Assembly: GCA_016808115.1 (NCBI GenBank)
Contig: JAEQBH010000994.1
Coordinates: 171,663-235,662 of the forward strand
Origin: Tetrastigma voinierianum
Lineage: Eukaryota; Streptophyta; Magnoliopsida; Vitales; Vitaceae
Direction: 5' to 3'
Length of the DNA stretch: 64,000 nt
Part shown: in pieces, positions 34,240-47,500 of the stretch
How the letters are laid out: each line of letters starts with the position of its first letter
How positions within the stretch are numbered: the stretch's first letter is position 1
Notes under the pieces: model-generated
What the model was told of the DNA's origin: nothing
Seen by the model: only the letters and a program-made list of their open reading frames with translations
Databases searched by the model: none
Translations under genes and position numbers: made by a program

Positions 34240-35057
34240 TTAGTCTGCAAAAAGGCTAGTACATTTTTTTCTTTTTTGATTTTCTTGATGAAATACTGTT
34301 CTGAATTAAGGTGAGTGAGAGATAAATTTAAAAAGTAATTTGCCATCTAATTCACTTAGGCACATCCTGTCCCAATAAGTAGCTCCTTCAAACCTCAAAT
34401 AAAATGTCAGTTAACTATCTGAAACCCTGCTTCTGCATATCATGGTTTCATGTAGTGGTACTGATGCATGAACATGCATAAAGCAAAGCATTGATATGGC
34501 TTGCTACAAGCAGAAACTTTTATAAGCAAACTGTTTTGTACTGAATATGTGCGAGATTAACATAATAATTTAGAAAGGCAAACTTACACAAGTTAACAAT
34601 CATATACATTAAGTAAGCATGCCCCTGTACTGCTATTGTATATGGTAATAATTATAAAACTCAATAAAAGATAACTAAACTTGATATCCAAAAAATGCAA
34701 TTAATCCAGCATACTAACAATTTGTTATTGGTTTGAAGAAGCCGAAAGTTCAGAACCAGTAAACACAAAAAACTGATCCTCTAGCCATTGTTATTGGTTT
34801 GATACTCCTGGGAATCAAACACGTAAACACTAGAACACGTATACACGAAATGATAAAAAAAAAAAATACTAAATCAAACAACACAAACATATCCAATCTT
34901 CGAAGAAAAGTTCAGAACACATACAGATACAAAAACAAACCATCTCATATCATTAATTCCAGACAGCATTGGGCCGAGGCGCATTTGAAAAGTGAAAAAC
35001 CTGGCGAGCGATGAAGAGCGCATTTGACGGAATCGGATCACCCAGCAGCAGCAAACA
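34240..35057. other. Non-coding, possible old 5' region of a minus-strand transcript
   Basis: Read on the minus strand, 34990-35110 looks like a leader (CCCTAGGGC, C-rich, GCTGCTGCTGGG) followed by a T-rich intron-like stretch and an acceptor TTCCCAG near 34808, then ATGGCTAGAGGATC. No coding continuation was found, so this is only a hint of a dead promoter region. Confidence 0.25.
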
Positions 35058-35082
35058 GGGGAGGGAGGGAGGGAGGAAGGGA
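35058..35082 (+). other. G-quadruplex-type GGGA tract
   Basis: GGGGAGGGAGGGAGGGAGG followed by AAGGG: four or more GGG runs with single-base loops, the standard pattern for a stable G-quadruplex. Confidence 0.7.
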
Positions 35083-35123
35083 AAATGGGGGAAAAAAAGC
35101 CCTAGGGCGAGATTTTAAGCAGC

Positions 35124-35345
35124 CAAATGCCGGTGTTTCGGACAGCGGCAATTGATCCCACTTAATTCAAATGCCGGTGTCTTGAACGACGGCAATTGAT
35201 CTTAATTAAAATGTTTCATTAAGCTTCGAACACGCAATTGATCCCATTCAAAATGCCTGTTTTGACGGCAGAATTCATCTAATTCAAATGTGCGTGTTTC
35301 GATACGGCTATTGAAATCTTAATTATTTGAAATGCCGCAGATTCC
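35124..35345 (+). repeat. Five degenerate tandem units of about 42 bp
   Basis: Units start CAAATGCCGGTGT(T/C)T at 35124 and 35168, with weaker copies near 35207, 35249 and 35286. Each holds a CGGCAATTGATC(C/T)-like core and an AATT spacer. Confidence 0.75.
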
Positions 35346-35429
35346 ATCGACTTCCATATCATAACTACTTTTGTCAATATTTTCTCCTGCAAATTAATTT
35401 TATCTTTATTTTTTTGATTTGAATCATTT

Positions 35430-35551
35430 CCGTACAAAACTCATGTATTAAAATATCAATTTGAAAATAATTATACCTACATCTAAATATATTCTTCAAT
35501 TTACTTATCCTCAATGAGGATTAATCTTACTTCCTTTTTCTCAAAAAAAAC

Positions 35552-35582
<31 letters not shown>

Positions 35583-36470
35583 CAAAAAAACAAAAGTAAA
35601 TAGCACCCCTGGATAGAAATAAGTACAAGTTTGTTAGCATTTAAAATAATTTGGTGAGTTTTCAAATCAACATTGACTGGGTGATGGATTAGATGATCCT
35701 CAAGAGTCAAGACTGGCTCACATTGACCCAATTTCTTATAATATCTTATTTATTTTATTATTATTTTTAAATTTAATGTCGAAAGATGGGTTCACATTGC
35801 ATCGATATTTCATTAATATCGTATATATTACTTTTTAAATTTTAATTTTCCTAAAGAAAATTTAAACTAATTACTTTAATTTTTTTTCTTCCTACTTGTC
35901 ATGTATAATTGTTTACCAAATAATTTGAAACTGTACTAAATTTTAAATGACTTTATTACTCCCTTCAATTTTTTTAAATTTCTAGATTTTATTCTTATTT
36001 GTTTTCCTTTCCTGGTGCTTTCTCAATATTTGAAAGAAATTGAATTTTATTTAACATTAAAAGAATTCACTCCTTATATAAGAGAAAAAATCAAGCCATT
36101 TTTGTCTTCTTTTTTAAATTTTTGTATCATTTTCTTACTTATACTTTTCCAAAATGTTTCACTTAAAAAAAAAAACTTCTATTGGTAAATGAATTAATTT
36201 TATTGTAAAAAACTAATTATTGAAAAAACAGGATAAATTAAATGAATAAAAATCATCTTATGAGGGTCAAAATCATATTTAGGTTAGATGGATTATTCTT
36301 GTCACTACTTTTACTTTTAAAAAGAATTAATATATTTTAATTGTTAATAAAACTTAACTCAAGTAATTAAGACTTAGGGTTAACATAAAAAGGGGAAAAA
36401 TCTAAGGTTTGAGTTTTTATTGGATCCATTATTGATTAGATATCCTGTGTACTCGAAGTTCTTGGCAAGA
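35430..36470 (+). repeat. Interspersed repeat B, copy 1
   Basis: It matches 39520-40545 in order: TTCAATTTACTTATCCTCAA, an A/C-rich run (35548-35595), GATAGAAATAAGTACAAG, TTAATATCGTATATATTACT, TTGAAAGAAATT and AGGTTAGATGGAT. No protein. It runs directly into repeat C, which shows that B and C belong to one unit. Confidence 0.8.
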
Positions 36471-36479
36471 ATAGGACGT

Positions 36480-37690
36480 AGCAGAATAAACAAAACAAAA
36501 AACAATGGGATTATAAGAGGCAAGCGTTGGCATTTGAAGGAGGCAAACTTTTATGTTTGTGTTATTTTTTACTTTTTTTTCAGCATCCACATATGTTTCA
36601 ATTTGATCGGAACTGTTATTAATAAAAGAATTCGAAGTTTCTAATACAATATTGTATTCGACTTTATGATATATTCACATCCTCTGGTATGAGCTGGTAT
36701 CATCATCATCACATGGGCTGTTAGGACTACGAAATCTGCTTGAACTGAATGAACTTTTGAAAGAGGTTTCAGAGGAAAAGGGAGAAGATTGGAATAGGAT
36801 TCGTCTTATCATCCTTGATGACATTGGTTTTATATATGTGATAATTAGCTCACTTCTCTTCATATACATGTTCATGATATTTGTATATAATGAATGTATC
36901 CGATTTTTTTTTTTTTTTTTAAATATTTGGTTGAATAACTTTACATAATCTAACATTTTGTAAACTTAAGAGTGCTTTTTTCTTGAAAAATATTTTTTTT
37001 AGGATAAAAATGCCCTTGACTAATCTTACATTTACATATATCTTTGATAAGGAAGAGTTATTTTTTATAAAGAGAAAATTTGGTATTATTTTTTGCTAAA
37101 ATTGGCAGAAGAAAATTTGATGAAGGATTAGATTTCCGAATTTTGGTTTTCAAATGGTCTTTTAATTAGATCACCTTTTTTTCCTTCTCCTTTCTAGTTG
37201 AGATTTTCCATGTGGGTGTTTTTTTTTTCTTGAAGAGAAAAATAATTTTATTGATTCAAACTAACAAATATATCGATATAAACATAGAATCAAAATCGTT
37301 GAAAGCAATAAAAGACAAAACAACATTTAGGTTGATAGCATAATGAATCGACTTAAAGCCTATACATTTGATAGTTGAGCCTACACATTTGATATTACTA
37401 TTGTGAATAAAATACCTATGACTCAACTCCTGCAATATATTGACGATCTTTGATTTGATTTATTGTCTTTAATCAGATATACTTTGCTTGGTCTAAATCA
37501 CCCAAACATAGATGCTATACCATGACGACGAAGAACCAAAACGTTGTATCGAGACGATACAACCACCCGCCACACCAACCTTACGACAACCACACACGCA
37601 CCAAGACAACGACTAAATCACAAAAAAATAAATAAAAACTTATATACGCAATAAATAACCACTTTATCGGTGAAAGTTAAAAATATCGAA
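36480..37690 (+). repeat. Interspersed repeat C, copy 1
   Basis: It matches 49430-50644: GGGATTATAAGAGGCAAG, TCTAATACAATATTGTATT, CTTATCATCCTTGATGACAT, AATCTAACATTTTGTAAAC and ACATTTGATAGTTGAGC in the same order. It lacks about 45 bases (TCACCTCCCTTTG..) present in the other copy. Not coding. Confidence 0.8.
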
Positions 37691-37734
37691 AGATGCTAGA
37701 AGAGGTAATTTTCTACCAAATACTTAAAAAAAAT

Positions 37735-39130
37735 TGTTAGACTTTCCTTTTCTAAGTTCAAATGTGGGCAAGAAATATGGAAAGTCAAGTTGTCCATATA
37801 TGATTGTCAATTAATGGTTTAATAAAATAAAGAAGAATATCTTTGATCAATAATTAATAAAAGGTAATTTCCTAAATTAATACCTTGATGGAATGTGTAT
37901 TAAAAGAGAAACCCTAATAGGAATTGATCCTCTCTCAACCCATACATAAAGTTTTATCTCCATCAAAGAAGGTTTGTCAAACCTAAAGGAGTCAAGAGGG
38001 AGAAACACAATTCTCAGTGATTGCTCGATAGATATCTACTATACTTGTCATGGATCAAAGTACACAAAGACTCATTATATGATGTGAAAATCATTATGTT
38101 CAAAGATTTTGGCTATAATGGTTTATGCATTATTTGAAAATAAAAGTTAAAGTTTACATGTGTATCACAACTTTGATTGAGAACTTGTGATTTGTTATTA
38201 ATGAATAATTATGTTTCGTTTGCTGCATTGTTCTATTCGTTTTCTCATTACTGCCATCATGGATGAGGCTGAACAAAATATTTTTTCTTTGGTTCTTAAG
38301 CAGACTCAAGTTTATACTTCTGTGGATATTGATTTAATCGCAACATTTTTACACTTCTGTTTTGGGATCTTAAAATCTAGTTTATATTTATTTTGGATAA
38401 AGTTTATACCTTTGGTTTTGAGATTCTAAAATTTGGATTATATCTATTTTGAAAGAATGTGGAAAGTTTAAAAAGAGAAAATTTGAGAAGTTTTTCACCT
38501 TAATCCACAGCTTTTAGAATATGAATAAACTTTTGGATGTTCCAAAGATGTTTCCTTTTGTGCTTGTTCCCAAAAGGTATTCTTTTAATGCTTGTTTCAA
38601 AAGGCACTACTTTTAATGACTTTTTGTTTAGCATGCATACATCTAAATGTCACTGCATGTATTTTATATCAATCACCATCAATTTATTTTATTTCATTTT
38701 ATTGGCTTTTGTAAAGACCAACATATGTTTCAAGATATCAATTATGTTTTATGAAGTGAAGGGGAAATGCCTATAATATTAATATTTTAGTGGGATGCAT
38801 ATCAATGAAATAATGAAATATGCTTAAGATGTAGTACACATATATGTGTATGATGATTTACAAAATTTTAATACTGATTATATATGAATGTGTTATAAAT
38901 TTAATATTAAAATTATTATATAATATTTTGATTTGATATTTGTATTATGTGTAATTTGTTAGTCATTAAAATGATCAAATTAGAAAGGTTTATGAATGTC
39001 AAATTAAAATATATTTAATTAATTATGTGTATGTGATGGTTATAAATGGAATGACATCATGGAATATATATAAGATAGATATAATTGATGATAATTGATG
39101 TGATGCATGTTATATAAATTATGATTTTGT
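37735..39130. other. AT-rich spacer, possible copia-type LTR remnant
   Basis: A TGTTAGACTTTCC start near 37735 and a stretch with CTCTCTCAACCCATACATAAAG recall copia LTRs, but no partner LTR or target duplication was found. The frames at 38211-38429 and 38537-38776 have no recognised product. Confidence 0.3.
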
Positions 39131-39139
39131 GTCAATTAT

Positions 39140-39515
39140 TAGTTCCTAATAAGAAGACTTCATCCCTTCGGTCTTCTCTTCCTTTGATACCAAATCATTT
39201 GACATTTTTCTTCCCTATTCTGATATCCAGAAAATTCAAACGATTCTAAGCCTTTTGTTTCTCTTGGGGTATTAATGTCATGCTCCCATGATACACAATT
39301 ATTCTTGAGTAGAAAGGGATGTTTGGAATATTTTTTTAAAGAGTTTTGAAAAATCATTTTCGAGAAATATTCCTGCATGTTTTGTTTAATAAAATATATT
39401 AAAATATTTTTTTACAGGTCTTAATCTGTAAATTTTTTTTTATACACAATCTGTTATTATTAATTATTCTTATGTCATTTAGAATTTTTTTTTTAAAACA
39501 TTTTTATAAAAAAAA
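39140..39515 (+). repeat. Interspersed repeat A, copy 2
   Basis: Counterpart of 17745-18175. Here it continues without a break into repeat B copy 2. Confidence 0.75.
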
Positions 39516-39519
39516 ATGT

Positions 39520-40545
39520 GTATTAAACTATCAATTTAAAATAATTGTATATATGTTTTCAGAAAAAAATTGCATATACATCAAAATATATTATTCAATT
39601 TACTTATCCTCAAGTTGTTGATTAATATGAATTCCTTTTTCTCAAAAAAACAAAAAAAACAAAAAAACAAAAAAAAACAAAACAAAAAAAGAAAAGAAAG
39701 TAAATTGCACCTCTGGATAGAAATAAGTACAAGTTTGTTAGCGTTTAAAACACTTTGGTGAGCTTTCAAATCAACATTGACTTGGTCATGGATAAGATGA
39801 TCCTTAAGAGTGGCTCACATTGATCCGATATCTTGTAATATCTTATTTATTTATTATTAATTTTAAATTTAATCTCGATAAATGGGCTCACATTGCATCG
39901 ATATATCATTAATATCGTATATATTACTTTTTAAAATTTAATTTCCCTAAAGAAAATTTTAACTAATTACTTTAATTTTTTTTTCTTTCTACTTGTCACA
40001 TATAATTGTTTACCAGATAATTTGAAACTGCACTAAATTTTAAATGACTTTTATTACCCTTAATTTTTTTTAATTTCTAGATTCGATTTTTTTCCTTGCT
40101 TTCCTTTTTCCGGCGCTTTCTCAAGATTTGAAAGAAATTCGAATTTGATTTAACATTAAAAAGAATTCACTCCTTGTATAAGAGAAAAAAATACGTTTAC
40201 TTTTATCTCTTTTTTTGAATTTTTGTATCATTTTCTTTACTTTATACTTTTCCAAAATGTTTCACTTTTTTTTTTTAAATAAGACTTCTATTGATAAATG
40301 AATTAATTTTATTGTAAACAAACTACTCATTGAAAAGACAGGATAAATTAAAAGAATAATAATCATCTTAAAAGGGTCGTAATCATATTTAGGTTAGATG
40401 GATAATTCTTGTCATTATTTTTTATTTTAAAAAGAATTAATATACTTTAATCATCATTAAAATTAACTCAAGTGATTAAGGCTTAAGTTATCATAAAGAG
40501 GAAAAATGTTCGAGTCTCAATAAAAATAAATTTATGAGAAGTAAA
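39520..40545 (+). repeat. Interspersed repeat B, copy 2
   Basis: Counterpart of 35430-36470, with a longer A/C-rich run (39645-39695). The part following B in copy 1 (repeat C) appears only after about 8.9 kb, at 49410, beyond the copia insertion. Confidence 0.8.
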
Positions 40546-40561
40546 ATAGTATGATGTAATG

Positions 40562-40584
40562 TATATATATATATATATATATAT
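40562..40584. repeat. (AT)n microsatellite
   Basis: Eleven TA units at the end of repeat B copy 2. Confidence 0.9.
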
Positions 40585-40589
40585 TCAAC

Positions 40590-41424
40590 TTGTTTGGATG
40601 GAATATAGCTTCCATTTCTTCAATTTCTCTCAACTTTTCTCTACTAACCTTTTTCCTTGAAGAAGGAGGCTAGCTGTTCTTTAATCTGCATTTGCGCTTT
40701 TATACGCTTTTTCACGATTTAATGTTTTAAATAAGATCGCATTTATCGCCAGACGGTAACACCGCACGATTATCATCGGCTCAGACATCACATTACATCG
40801 CTCACGCTAATAAGATTCCTCGGCTTTAAGATAACGTTGGCTGGCCGTTACGATGCAACACGATTCGCGTCGCCGATTCAACAAAGGAAAATACATACGA
40901 CAGTACAAAAGAAATCAAATCAACTGGTCACAAGACGCTTATGACCGAAAGTAAATGTATTCTACCATCAAACGCGCAGACTCAACCATCAAACATAAAC
41001 GCTTCGGAAATGCTTCATTACGCTATTTAACCCGAACGCTTCATCATTCGCGATTCGATTCTACGTTTATCGACGTATCGCTATTTCAGAATTAATTAAA
41101 TTATTTTTCTTCAAAAAAAGCGAATTAATATTTTTACATCTGGTTACGGCATGGTATGACTCAATTGTGACCTTTGGATGAAAACAATAGTGAACTTATC
41201 TACACACAAAATTATTAGCATTGACTTCCGAACTTAGCATGGTCCCTCGTTGGTAGGAGTTAGCTTGAGCTCTTTGATCATCTTGACTTGTTCGTGGAAA
41301 TGGATAACCCAATCCTTGAGAAGCTTGGCTCATATCCAACCAAAGCATTCACTCTAGTATCTTATTCATCACTTTAAAAGGTTTATTATCGAGATTATTC
41401 TTTTAATTTACTTGTTCTTTATTC
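40590..41424. other. CpG-dense non-coding stretch next to the copia element
   Basis: From about 40735 to 41095 CG dinucleotides are unusually frequent for this window (GCGTCGCCGATTC, ATTCGCGATTCGATT, TATCGACGTATCGC). No frame or repeat was recognised. 41100-41424 is ordinary AT-rich sequence. Confidence 0.4.
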
Positions 41425-41429
41425 TTATT

Positions 41430-41898
41430 TGGTACGATGCAAATATTCATACATAATATATAAGACATGCATTCAGGATATATATGGGTCAAGAATACTA
41501 ACCTTAATACTTTAATAAACCCATGACGGATGCTAAAAGTTCCTCGTTGTTATGTTCTCCTGCGGCATCGCCTTGGCTCGTAGCTGCACAGTCACGCATC
41601 CCCCAATCAATCCACAACCAGCCCAAGGATACAACGTCAGATTTCCTAAGAGAGAGTTCATGAAGAGAGCGATCGCGGTTAACCGTGACGCTCATTGCCG
41701 TTGGATAATTACCTATATATAAGAGACTTTAATATATGTGACCTATCTCATAATAACAGAATCGATAGTTGAGATTATAAATCTATTTGAATATGGACTT
41801 ATTCCCATCTCTTCCAGTATTCAATGTGAATTAACCTCTCATTTCATGGGCCATCTGATATGGATTGGCCAAAGCTCAAATTCTAAAAAGTCTAATAG
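41430..41898 (-). repeat. Copia 1 LTR (3' LTR of the element)
   Basis: It shares TACGATG..CATACATAA, TATAAGACATG, CTAACCTTAAT, CCGTTGGATAAT-like and GAATTAACCTCTC blocks with 48529-49015, in the same order. A TATA box, CTTATATATAGG on the minus strand, lies at 41713-41724. A purine tract (GTGGGAGC on minus, about 41897-41905) adjoins its inner edge, as expected for a 3' LTR. Confidence 0.75.
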
Positions 41899-42879
41899 CT
41901 CCCACTCGCCCACAATGGGCAAAACATCTCAATTAACTCACTTACTCATCTCTTCATACAGGAAATGGGTCGTGTGACATTGCGAGAAGAAACGAACAAC
42001 AACGGGAGAATAGTTATTAAGTCACCACCAAGACTAACAAAAATACATCACCCAAAGGCTACTCACATATGTCCTAGATAATTTCATCAACACCAGATTA
42101 TGAGATTTTCACCTCTCATAGTGAGCAATAATTAATCCTATAATATATCAATTGTTTATCAACTTATATCGAATACGAAATCGACATAAGCGCTGGCCAG
42201 CTTACAAACACATGACAGGGTGTATTAGTAAATTAATCTTCCCTAAGAACTCACGTCAATTCAATTAAACCTGATTGCTTTCCTAGACATGCCCCATGTG
42301 GCTGTATCAATCATAGCCCTTAGAAAGCATGCTAAAGTAGCAACATCAAGCATCCTCTTCATGACTGAGCCTTAGGTCATAAGGACATAAGTTAGATCCC
42401 TTAAGATCTTAGTGGCTCACATAATGGTGGAGAAGGAATTATCCAACACTCCCACTATTAGTCAGCATTAAGCACATACAGTATGATATGTATGTTATGG
42501 TGTTGACTCATATGAATGAGCATGTTGCTATCAAATTTATACTATACAGATGAATGTCTAGTCACTACAAAAGTGCCCAACTTTACACCTGGCTTTCTCA
42601 GGCTTCACAGAATTGTGGAAATAATTCTATGAACGATTCTCAAAGAATCTCATCTTAGTCATAACTAAGTCGACTATCAAGTAAAATCTTAGATCGTCTG
42701 CATGTTTCATAGATTCTTTAGTCTCATCTTGCTCAAGCATTAAAGCAAGAGCGAATTACCTGCAGGAGTAGGTAGATTCTCGTCTCGTTGACATGTACTA
42801 AGAATATGCGCACAAGAATACCTATTTTGAGAGTAAAACACACAATGAATTACACACACAATGTCAATACAACTCATGA

Positions 42880-43660
42880 GGTGTCGATCCTACGCAATCC
42901 CATACTATCAACACGAGACCTAAAACACATCTCTAGCAATGGGTTTAGTCAATCTGGTCACCACCATGCTTCTCCCAAAGAGAAATATGTTTCATGACCA
43001 CCTCACCCCGCGCGACCATATCTCTAATGAAATGGGTACTCGAGCTTCAAAGTGCTAGACTCCCGTGATACTTGTGATCCTTTCAGATATGCCAGTGGCC
43101 GGGCAGACTATTAGAATATAATGTTACAAATTTCCTCGTAATGGGCCGTAATGCCTAGGGCGCTGCAAGAATCTTCGAACTGCATACCAAAGACAACCAC
43201 GTGATATGCCACACACTCAGACCCATCAGATAAGGCAACATAGGTCTTCTTGTTGCACCAAGATACATCACGCTCCAAGAATGAACATGATAATCTGGCG
43301 GATTTACGTCATCTCTATCACGGCCCCAATCAAGATCATCGTATCCCTTAGCTTCAATTCACCCATATGGAAACACAAGGCAAAGTCTGAAGGTCTCTCG
43401 GTTGCATTGAAGATCCTTCTTCACCGCTACCCAATGCGCAGTCCTGGGGTTACTCGGTAACCCGCCACCATGTCGACTGTTAAAGCATATGTTCGCCTTA
43501 GCAACATGGCATACATAAGACTCAATCAGCCAAAGATATGGCACTGCGGGATACGCGCTTTTCCTCATTTGTTTTAGGACACTGGTCCAAGCACAAAGCA
43601 CTCCCCTTCTCAATAGGGGTGTCAATGGGTTTGGGATTCTCCATGTGAAATCGTTCAAGA
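42880..43660 (-). pseudogene. Copia 1 RNase H region, decayed
   Basis: This stretch follows RT on the minus strand. Scraps such as IDTPIEKGSALCLDQCPK (43580-43640) lead into heavily shifted sequence. Expected for copia by position; only weakly readable. Confidence 0.5.
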
Positions 43661-44381
43661 ATCTTCTTTATGTAAGTCTCTTGAGACAAGCCAAGAAGCT
43701 TCTTAGAACAGTCTCCTAATAATCTGTCCAAGCATAAAATGCGCTTCACCCATGTCCTTCATCTCAAAAGTAGAGGATAACCACTTCTTAGTGGCAACAA
43801 TAGAGTCCATATCATTTCTTGCTATAAGGATGTCGTCAACATACAAAGATAGGATGAGCACACTCTTCTTTGAACGCTTCAAATACACATAATGATCCTC
43901 TTCAATCATCTCAAAACCGTGAGAGATAATCGAGTCATGAAATCTAAAGTACCATTGTCTAGATGAATGTTTGAGTCCATAAATGGAACGTTTGAGCTTG
44001 CACACTTTGCGCTCATGTCCCTTGACTTCAAAACCCATAGGTTGAGTCATGTAGATACAATTCATCTAGCTCTCCGTTGAGGAATTCAGTCCCAACATCC
44101 ATCGATATAACTCTAGAAATCTAGTTCTTGATAATAAGGATAAGGTGAATAAAGGCAACCCTGACAACAGGGGAAAATTTCTCATCATAATCTATACCCT
44201 CTTGTTGGGTAAACCCCTTCGCCACAAGATGTGCTTTGTACTTGTCAATTGACCCATCTGTCTTGCGCTTAACTTTTAAAACCCATTTGTTTCCGATAGC
44301 TTTATGACCAGGCGGAAGATCCACCAACTCCCACACGGAGTTCTTGTCCATGGAGCTCAATTCATCCTTCATTGCATCCAT
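43522..44381 (-). pseudogene. Copia 1 reverse transcriptase, broken
   Basis: The right part has NSVWELVDLPPGHKAIGNKW and KARLVAKGFTQ-type sequence (AHLVAKGFTQQEGIDYDEKF). The next frame reads CKLKRSIYGLKHSSRQWY and carries the catalytic LSLYVDDILIA (about 43815-43850), with both aspartates of YVDD kept. It ends with LSQETYIKKILERFHMENPK. Frames break near 44100 and 43700. The enzyme would copy element RNA into DNA. Despite the kept active site, this copy cannot make a complete product. Confidence 0.88.
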
Positions 44382-44399
44382 CCATTCTCCACCCAGCGA

Positions 44400-45480
44400 A
44401 TTGAAGGCGCCTCTCTATAAGAAGGCTCGTGCGATACAAAGTAAAGAATCACCTGATGTTGTGACCGACGAGGAATGTCCTCTGTTGTTCTGGGCGTAGC
44501 TCGAGAATTCGAATAGCTCTAATGGAACACTCCCACTAGGCTGAGAATGACTTCCACTATCTCTAGCAATCTGGGAACTAATTCCCCACCCTACCGGCTT
44601 GAAGAGATAGTGGTATGCCACTCGGTTCCTCCAACTCATAGAGTCTAAACTCATTGAAAGCATCGCTTGTGCTAGGAAATCATTCTCAATGAAATCCAAC
44701 ATTATTGCACTTGGTCGTTCCCCCATCGGGGTGTTCATAAGCATCCTGCAGCCTTGAGAACATGGATGCATATGAAAGTATGGCATCGGCTCTGGGACCC
44801 AACACTCATACTTATGGTTATTGTGGAACATAGCCTACTAATAATCCCCATGGCATGACTGCTCCAGTGGGCTTGCCGTACCCTGTTTCATAGGGGTTAG
44901 GAATGCATTTGTGAGGCACTGATGGAATGAGCCCAACCGGTCGGAAGAGCATCCCAAAAAAGAGATATAGGGAGGTGGCTGCGCCATCATCGATCGTCAT
45001 ATCTAGAAGAGTCATATTCTCTCTACAACACCATTTTGTTGTGGGGTGAAGGAGATAGTGAATATCTTGGATCATACCTCACAAAGTTAGCGTTGATCAG
45101 AGAAAAATACTACATCCATGATCAATCCTAAAAGGTTTTAAGCCTTTTTCATGCTTGTTCTCAACCTGCCACAAGCGCTTGGAAGCAATCAATGCTTCTT
45201 GTGATGAGATAACCAAATAGACATACTTAGTATGTGAATAGTCATTGATCGATGTGAAAATAAGAGCCTATGAGCGTGCCTTTTATTCATTGGATTACTT
45301 AAATGTCTGAATGGACAAGCTCCAATGGAGGTTGACGGCTCTTTTGTCATTCCAAGGTCATGGCTTTGCTGAGCTGGTTACATAATTGTAGGTCGGCTTT
45401 GAGTGAGTGAGCTGAGGCCTTCCCTCCCTGGCATGACAGGGGTGCATCCTATCCTTCTGTGTGAATGACCTAGGATGCCA
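44400..45480 (-). pseudogene. Copia 1 integrase, decayed
   Basis: HPTTKWCCRENMTLLDMT (about 45000-45060) corresponds to the copia integrase segment around TPQQNGVAER..LLDM. NPYETGYGKPTG (about 44870-44905) corresponds to the later TPYELW..GKKP segment. The sequence between integrase and RT (44415-44831) is open for 138 codons but not conserved. Frames are broken. Confidence 0.65.
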
Positions 45481-45779
45481 AGTTGCCGAGAATTAATGTT
45501 ATTACTACCAATGCATATGATGAAGCGGAATTAACAGATAGTGAGAAAAACAATTTAAATCTAATTTAATAAAACCATCCATAAATGATCCATGTCCATA
45601 TAAAATTCCATATGCAAATATAACCAAACCATTATTCGAAAATTCAAAAGAAAAACCAAAACTAATCAGTAATGTGATAGCAGTTATCTTTGGATTCTCG
45701 GGACATAGATCGTCATCAGAAGTGAGTCACGACCGGAGCACAAGTGAGTTGAAAGTGCAGACTGGCCTCGATGGCATCT

Positions 45780-45910
45780 TCGCTAATTACCATTTCCCAC
45801 GAACACTTTGTGGGTGCCTCTAGGAACACGGTGATAATCTATGCACCCCACCCGATCTTGGGCTACATGTTTGGTTGCTCCTGTGTCTACAATCCAATCA
45901 GGGAGAGAAT
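45780..45910 (-). pseudogene. Copia 1 aspartic protease fragment
   Basis: The minus strand reads PDWIVDTGATKHVAQD, then GCIDYHRVPRGTHKVFVGNG. The active-site triplet DTG is kept (about 45870-45880). A frame shift separates it from the preceding gag. This protease would cleave the element polyprotein. Confidence 0.8.
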
Positions 45911-47500
45911 GACCCAGCAAGCATGAGTGCCACATTTATGTTGCTAAGCAGTGAGCTTGTTGCCTTCTTCGGCTAGTGCAATCTGGCCAAAGTACCCCTT
46001 GCGGAAGGTTAAAGCATTTGACTTTGTTTGTTCCAAGCCTTTTTCCTCATGGTGCTTGGCATTCTTTTTAGGCGCACTCTTGTTGCCTTCTCCACTATTC
46101 TTTCACTGTTTAGGTGCACCATTATCTCCCTTCTTACGCTTAAATCTACTGGTCTTGCGCGAATTGGCTTCAATGAGGAAACGGCTTGATGCAGTTCACT
46201 CCTGATACATCATAGCCTCCAAGTTCCACATAGCCCAGAGATATATCTTTAAAATTTTATGTTCTCATTGTGGGTGAGGATGCACTTCATGTCGCTTCCC
46301 TTGAATGCAGGGTGACGATAATAGCCTAGACCTAGCGTTGTCGGTAGGATATAACACATAATATTTAGATCTCGAATCATACTGGACATCCTCCTAAGAT
46401 GCTCAGTCAATTGAAACCTTGGGGTCCTTATGATGCGTCTCAAATTTCAGAACCAAGCTCCTAAGCTTGGTGATTGAATCTTAGCCAGAAAGTGAACTGA
46501 TTGTTCCCACATGGCCATAGCAGTAGGAAAGTTCTCAAACTCCCCTATGAGGTCATCGTGCATGCTATTTAGCATAATATAACGAGTACGACAATCCTTC
46601 TTGGTCCAAGCTTCAAAAGTCTCAAGGTCACGATGGTATTGGGCTTGAGTACCCGCACCTCAGCCGATTGCCACCATATGATGGTCAAATAAGTGGAAAG
46701 GTCATGTTAGGTCGAAGGAATTCCATTTCTCGCCACATGGCGTGGTTTGTGCCAATTAGCTTATCGCTTGGTTAAGTTGGTGACATGGTTCTGGATTGTC
46801 ATAGCTAGGCGATGTGCGCGAGTTGACATTATGTGGTGTATATTCTTTTATCTTGTTAGAATTTAATTTATAATCATTATCCTTCACACTCATCAAGATC
46901 AAAAAAATCGCATAGCTCTAATCATCTCGATTGAGTAGGTTGGGAATATACTTACAAATTATCTTACGAACAAAATTTCTCCTTGAAATTAATCACATCC
47001 ACATCCTGAGATATAGAAATTAAACACGAGGGACCTCTTAAGGTACCCGATTGGATATCTCACTGGGGCCTATGCTTCAAAAACTGAGTTTACGAACATA
47101 GTGACTGACCATAAACACATCCTTTTACAAGGCTATCCATAATATAAATTACAAATTCATAAAACTACATCCCATAAGAAACCTTATTACAAATTATCTA
47201 CATAAATCATAAATAAATAAGGATGCTGTGCCACAAACTATGTAAGAGAACTTGTTTTATCAAACAAAATCAAACAAACATAAGCTCATAAAAAGGAGAA
47301 ATCCAATACAAAATTATATCCACCTCCTAAACTAATATGCTAACACATAAACATACAAGATGATCTTTGATGGATAGAATATACACTCAACTCATGTAGG
47401 AGTGCAGAAAAAAAGTTTCACAAACCATGGCGGGATGAATTAAATATTGGTGGCAACATAATTGCCCAATATTTCCACATAAATAAAGCCAAATATTTAA
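45911..47500 (-). pseudogene. Copia 1 gag and leader region, decayed
   Basis: Upstream of the protease the minus strand is lysine-rich (KRKKGDNGAPK, KSAPKKNAKHHEEKG), fitting the basic end of gag. A complete zinc knuckle was not seen. Beyond about 46900 the sequence is AT-rich leader with no frame. Confidence 0.5.

Noticed and set aside
36900..36925. Poly-T run as a LINE or SINE tail
   Set aside because: Present inside both copies of repeat C, so it is internal to that repeat and not an insertion end.
44415..44831. 138-codon minus frame as a separate gene
   Set aside because: It lies between copia integrase and RT, where elements have a poorly conserved linker; not a host gene.
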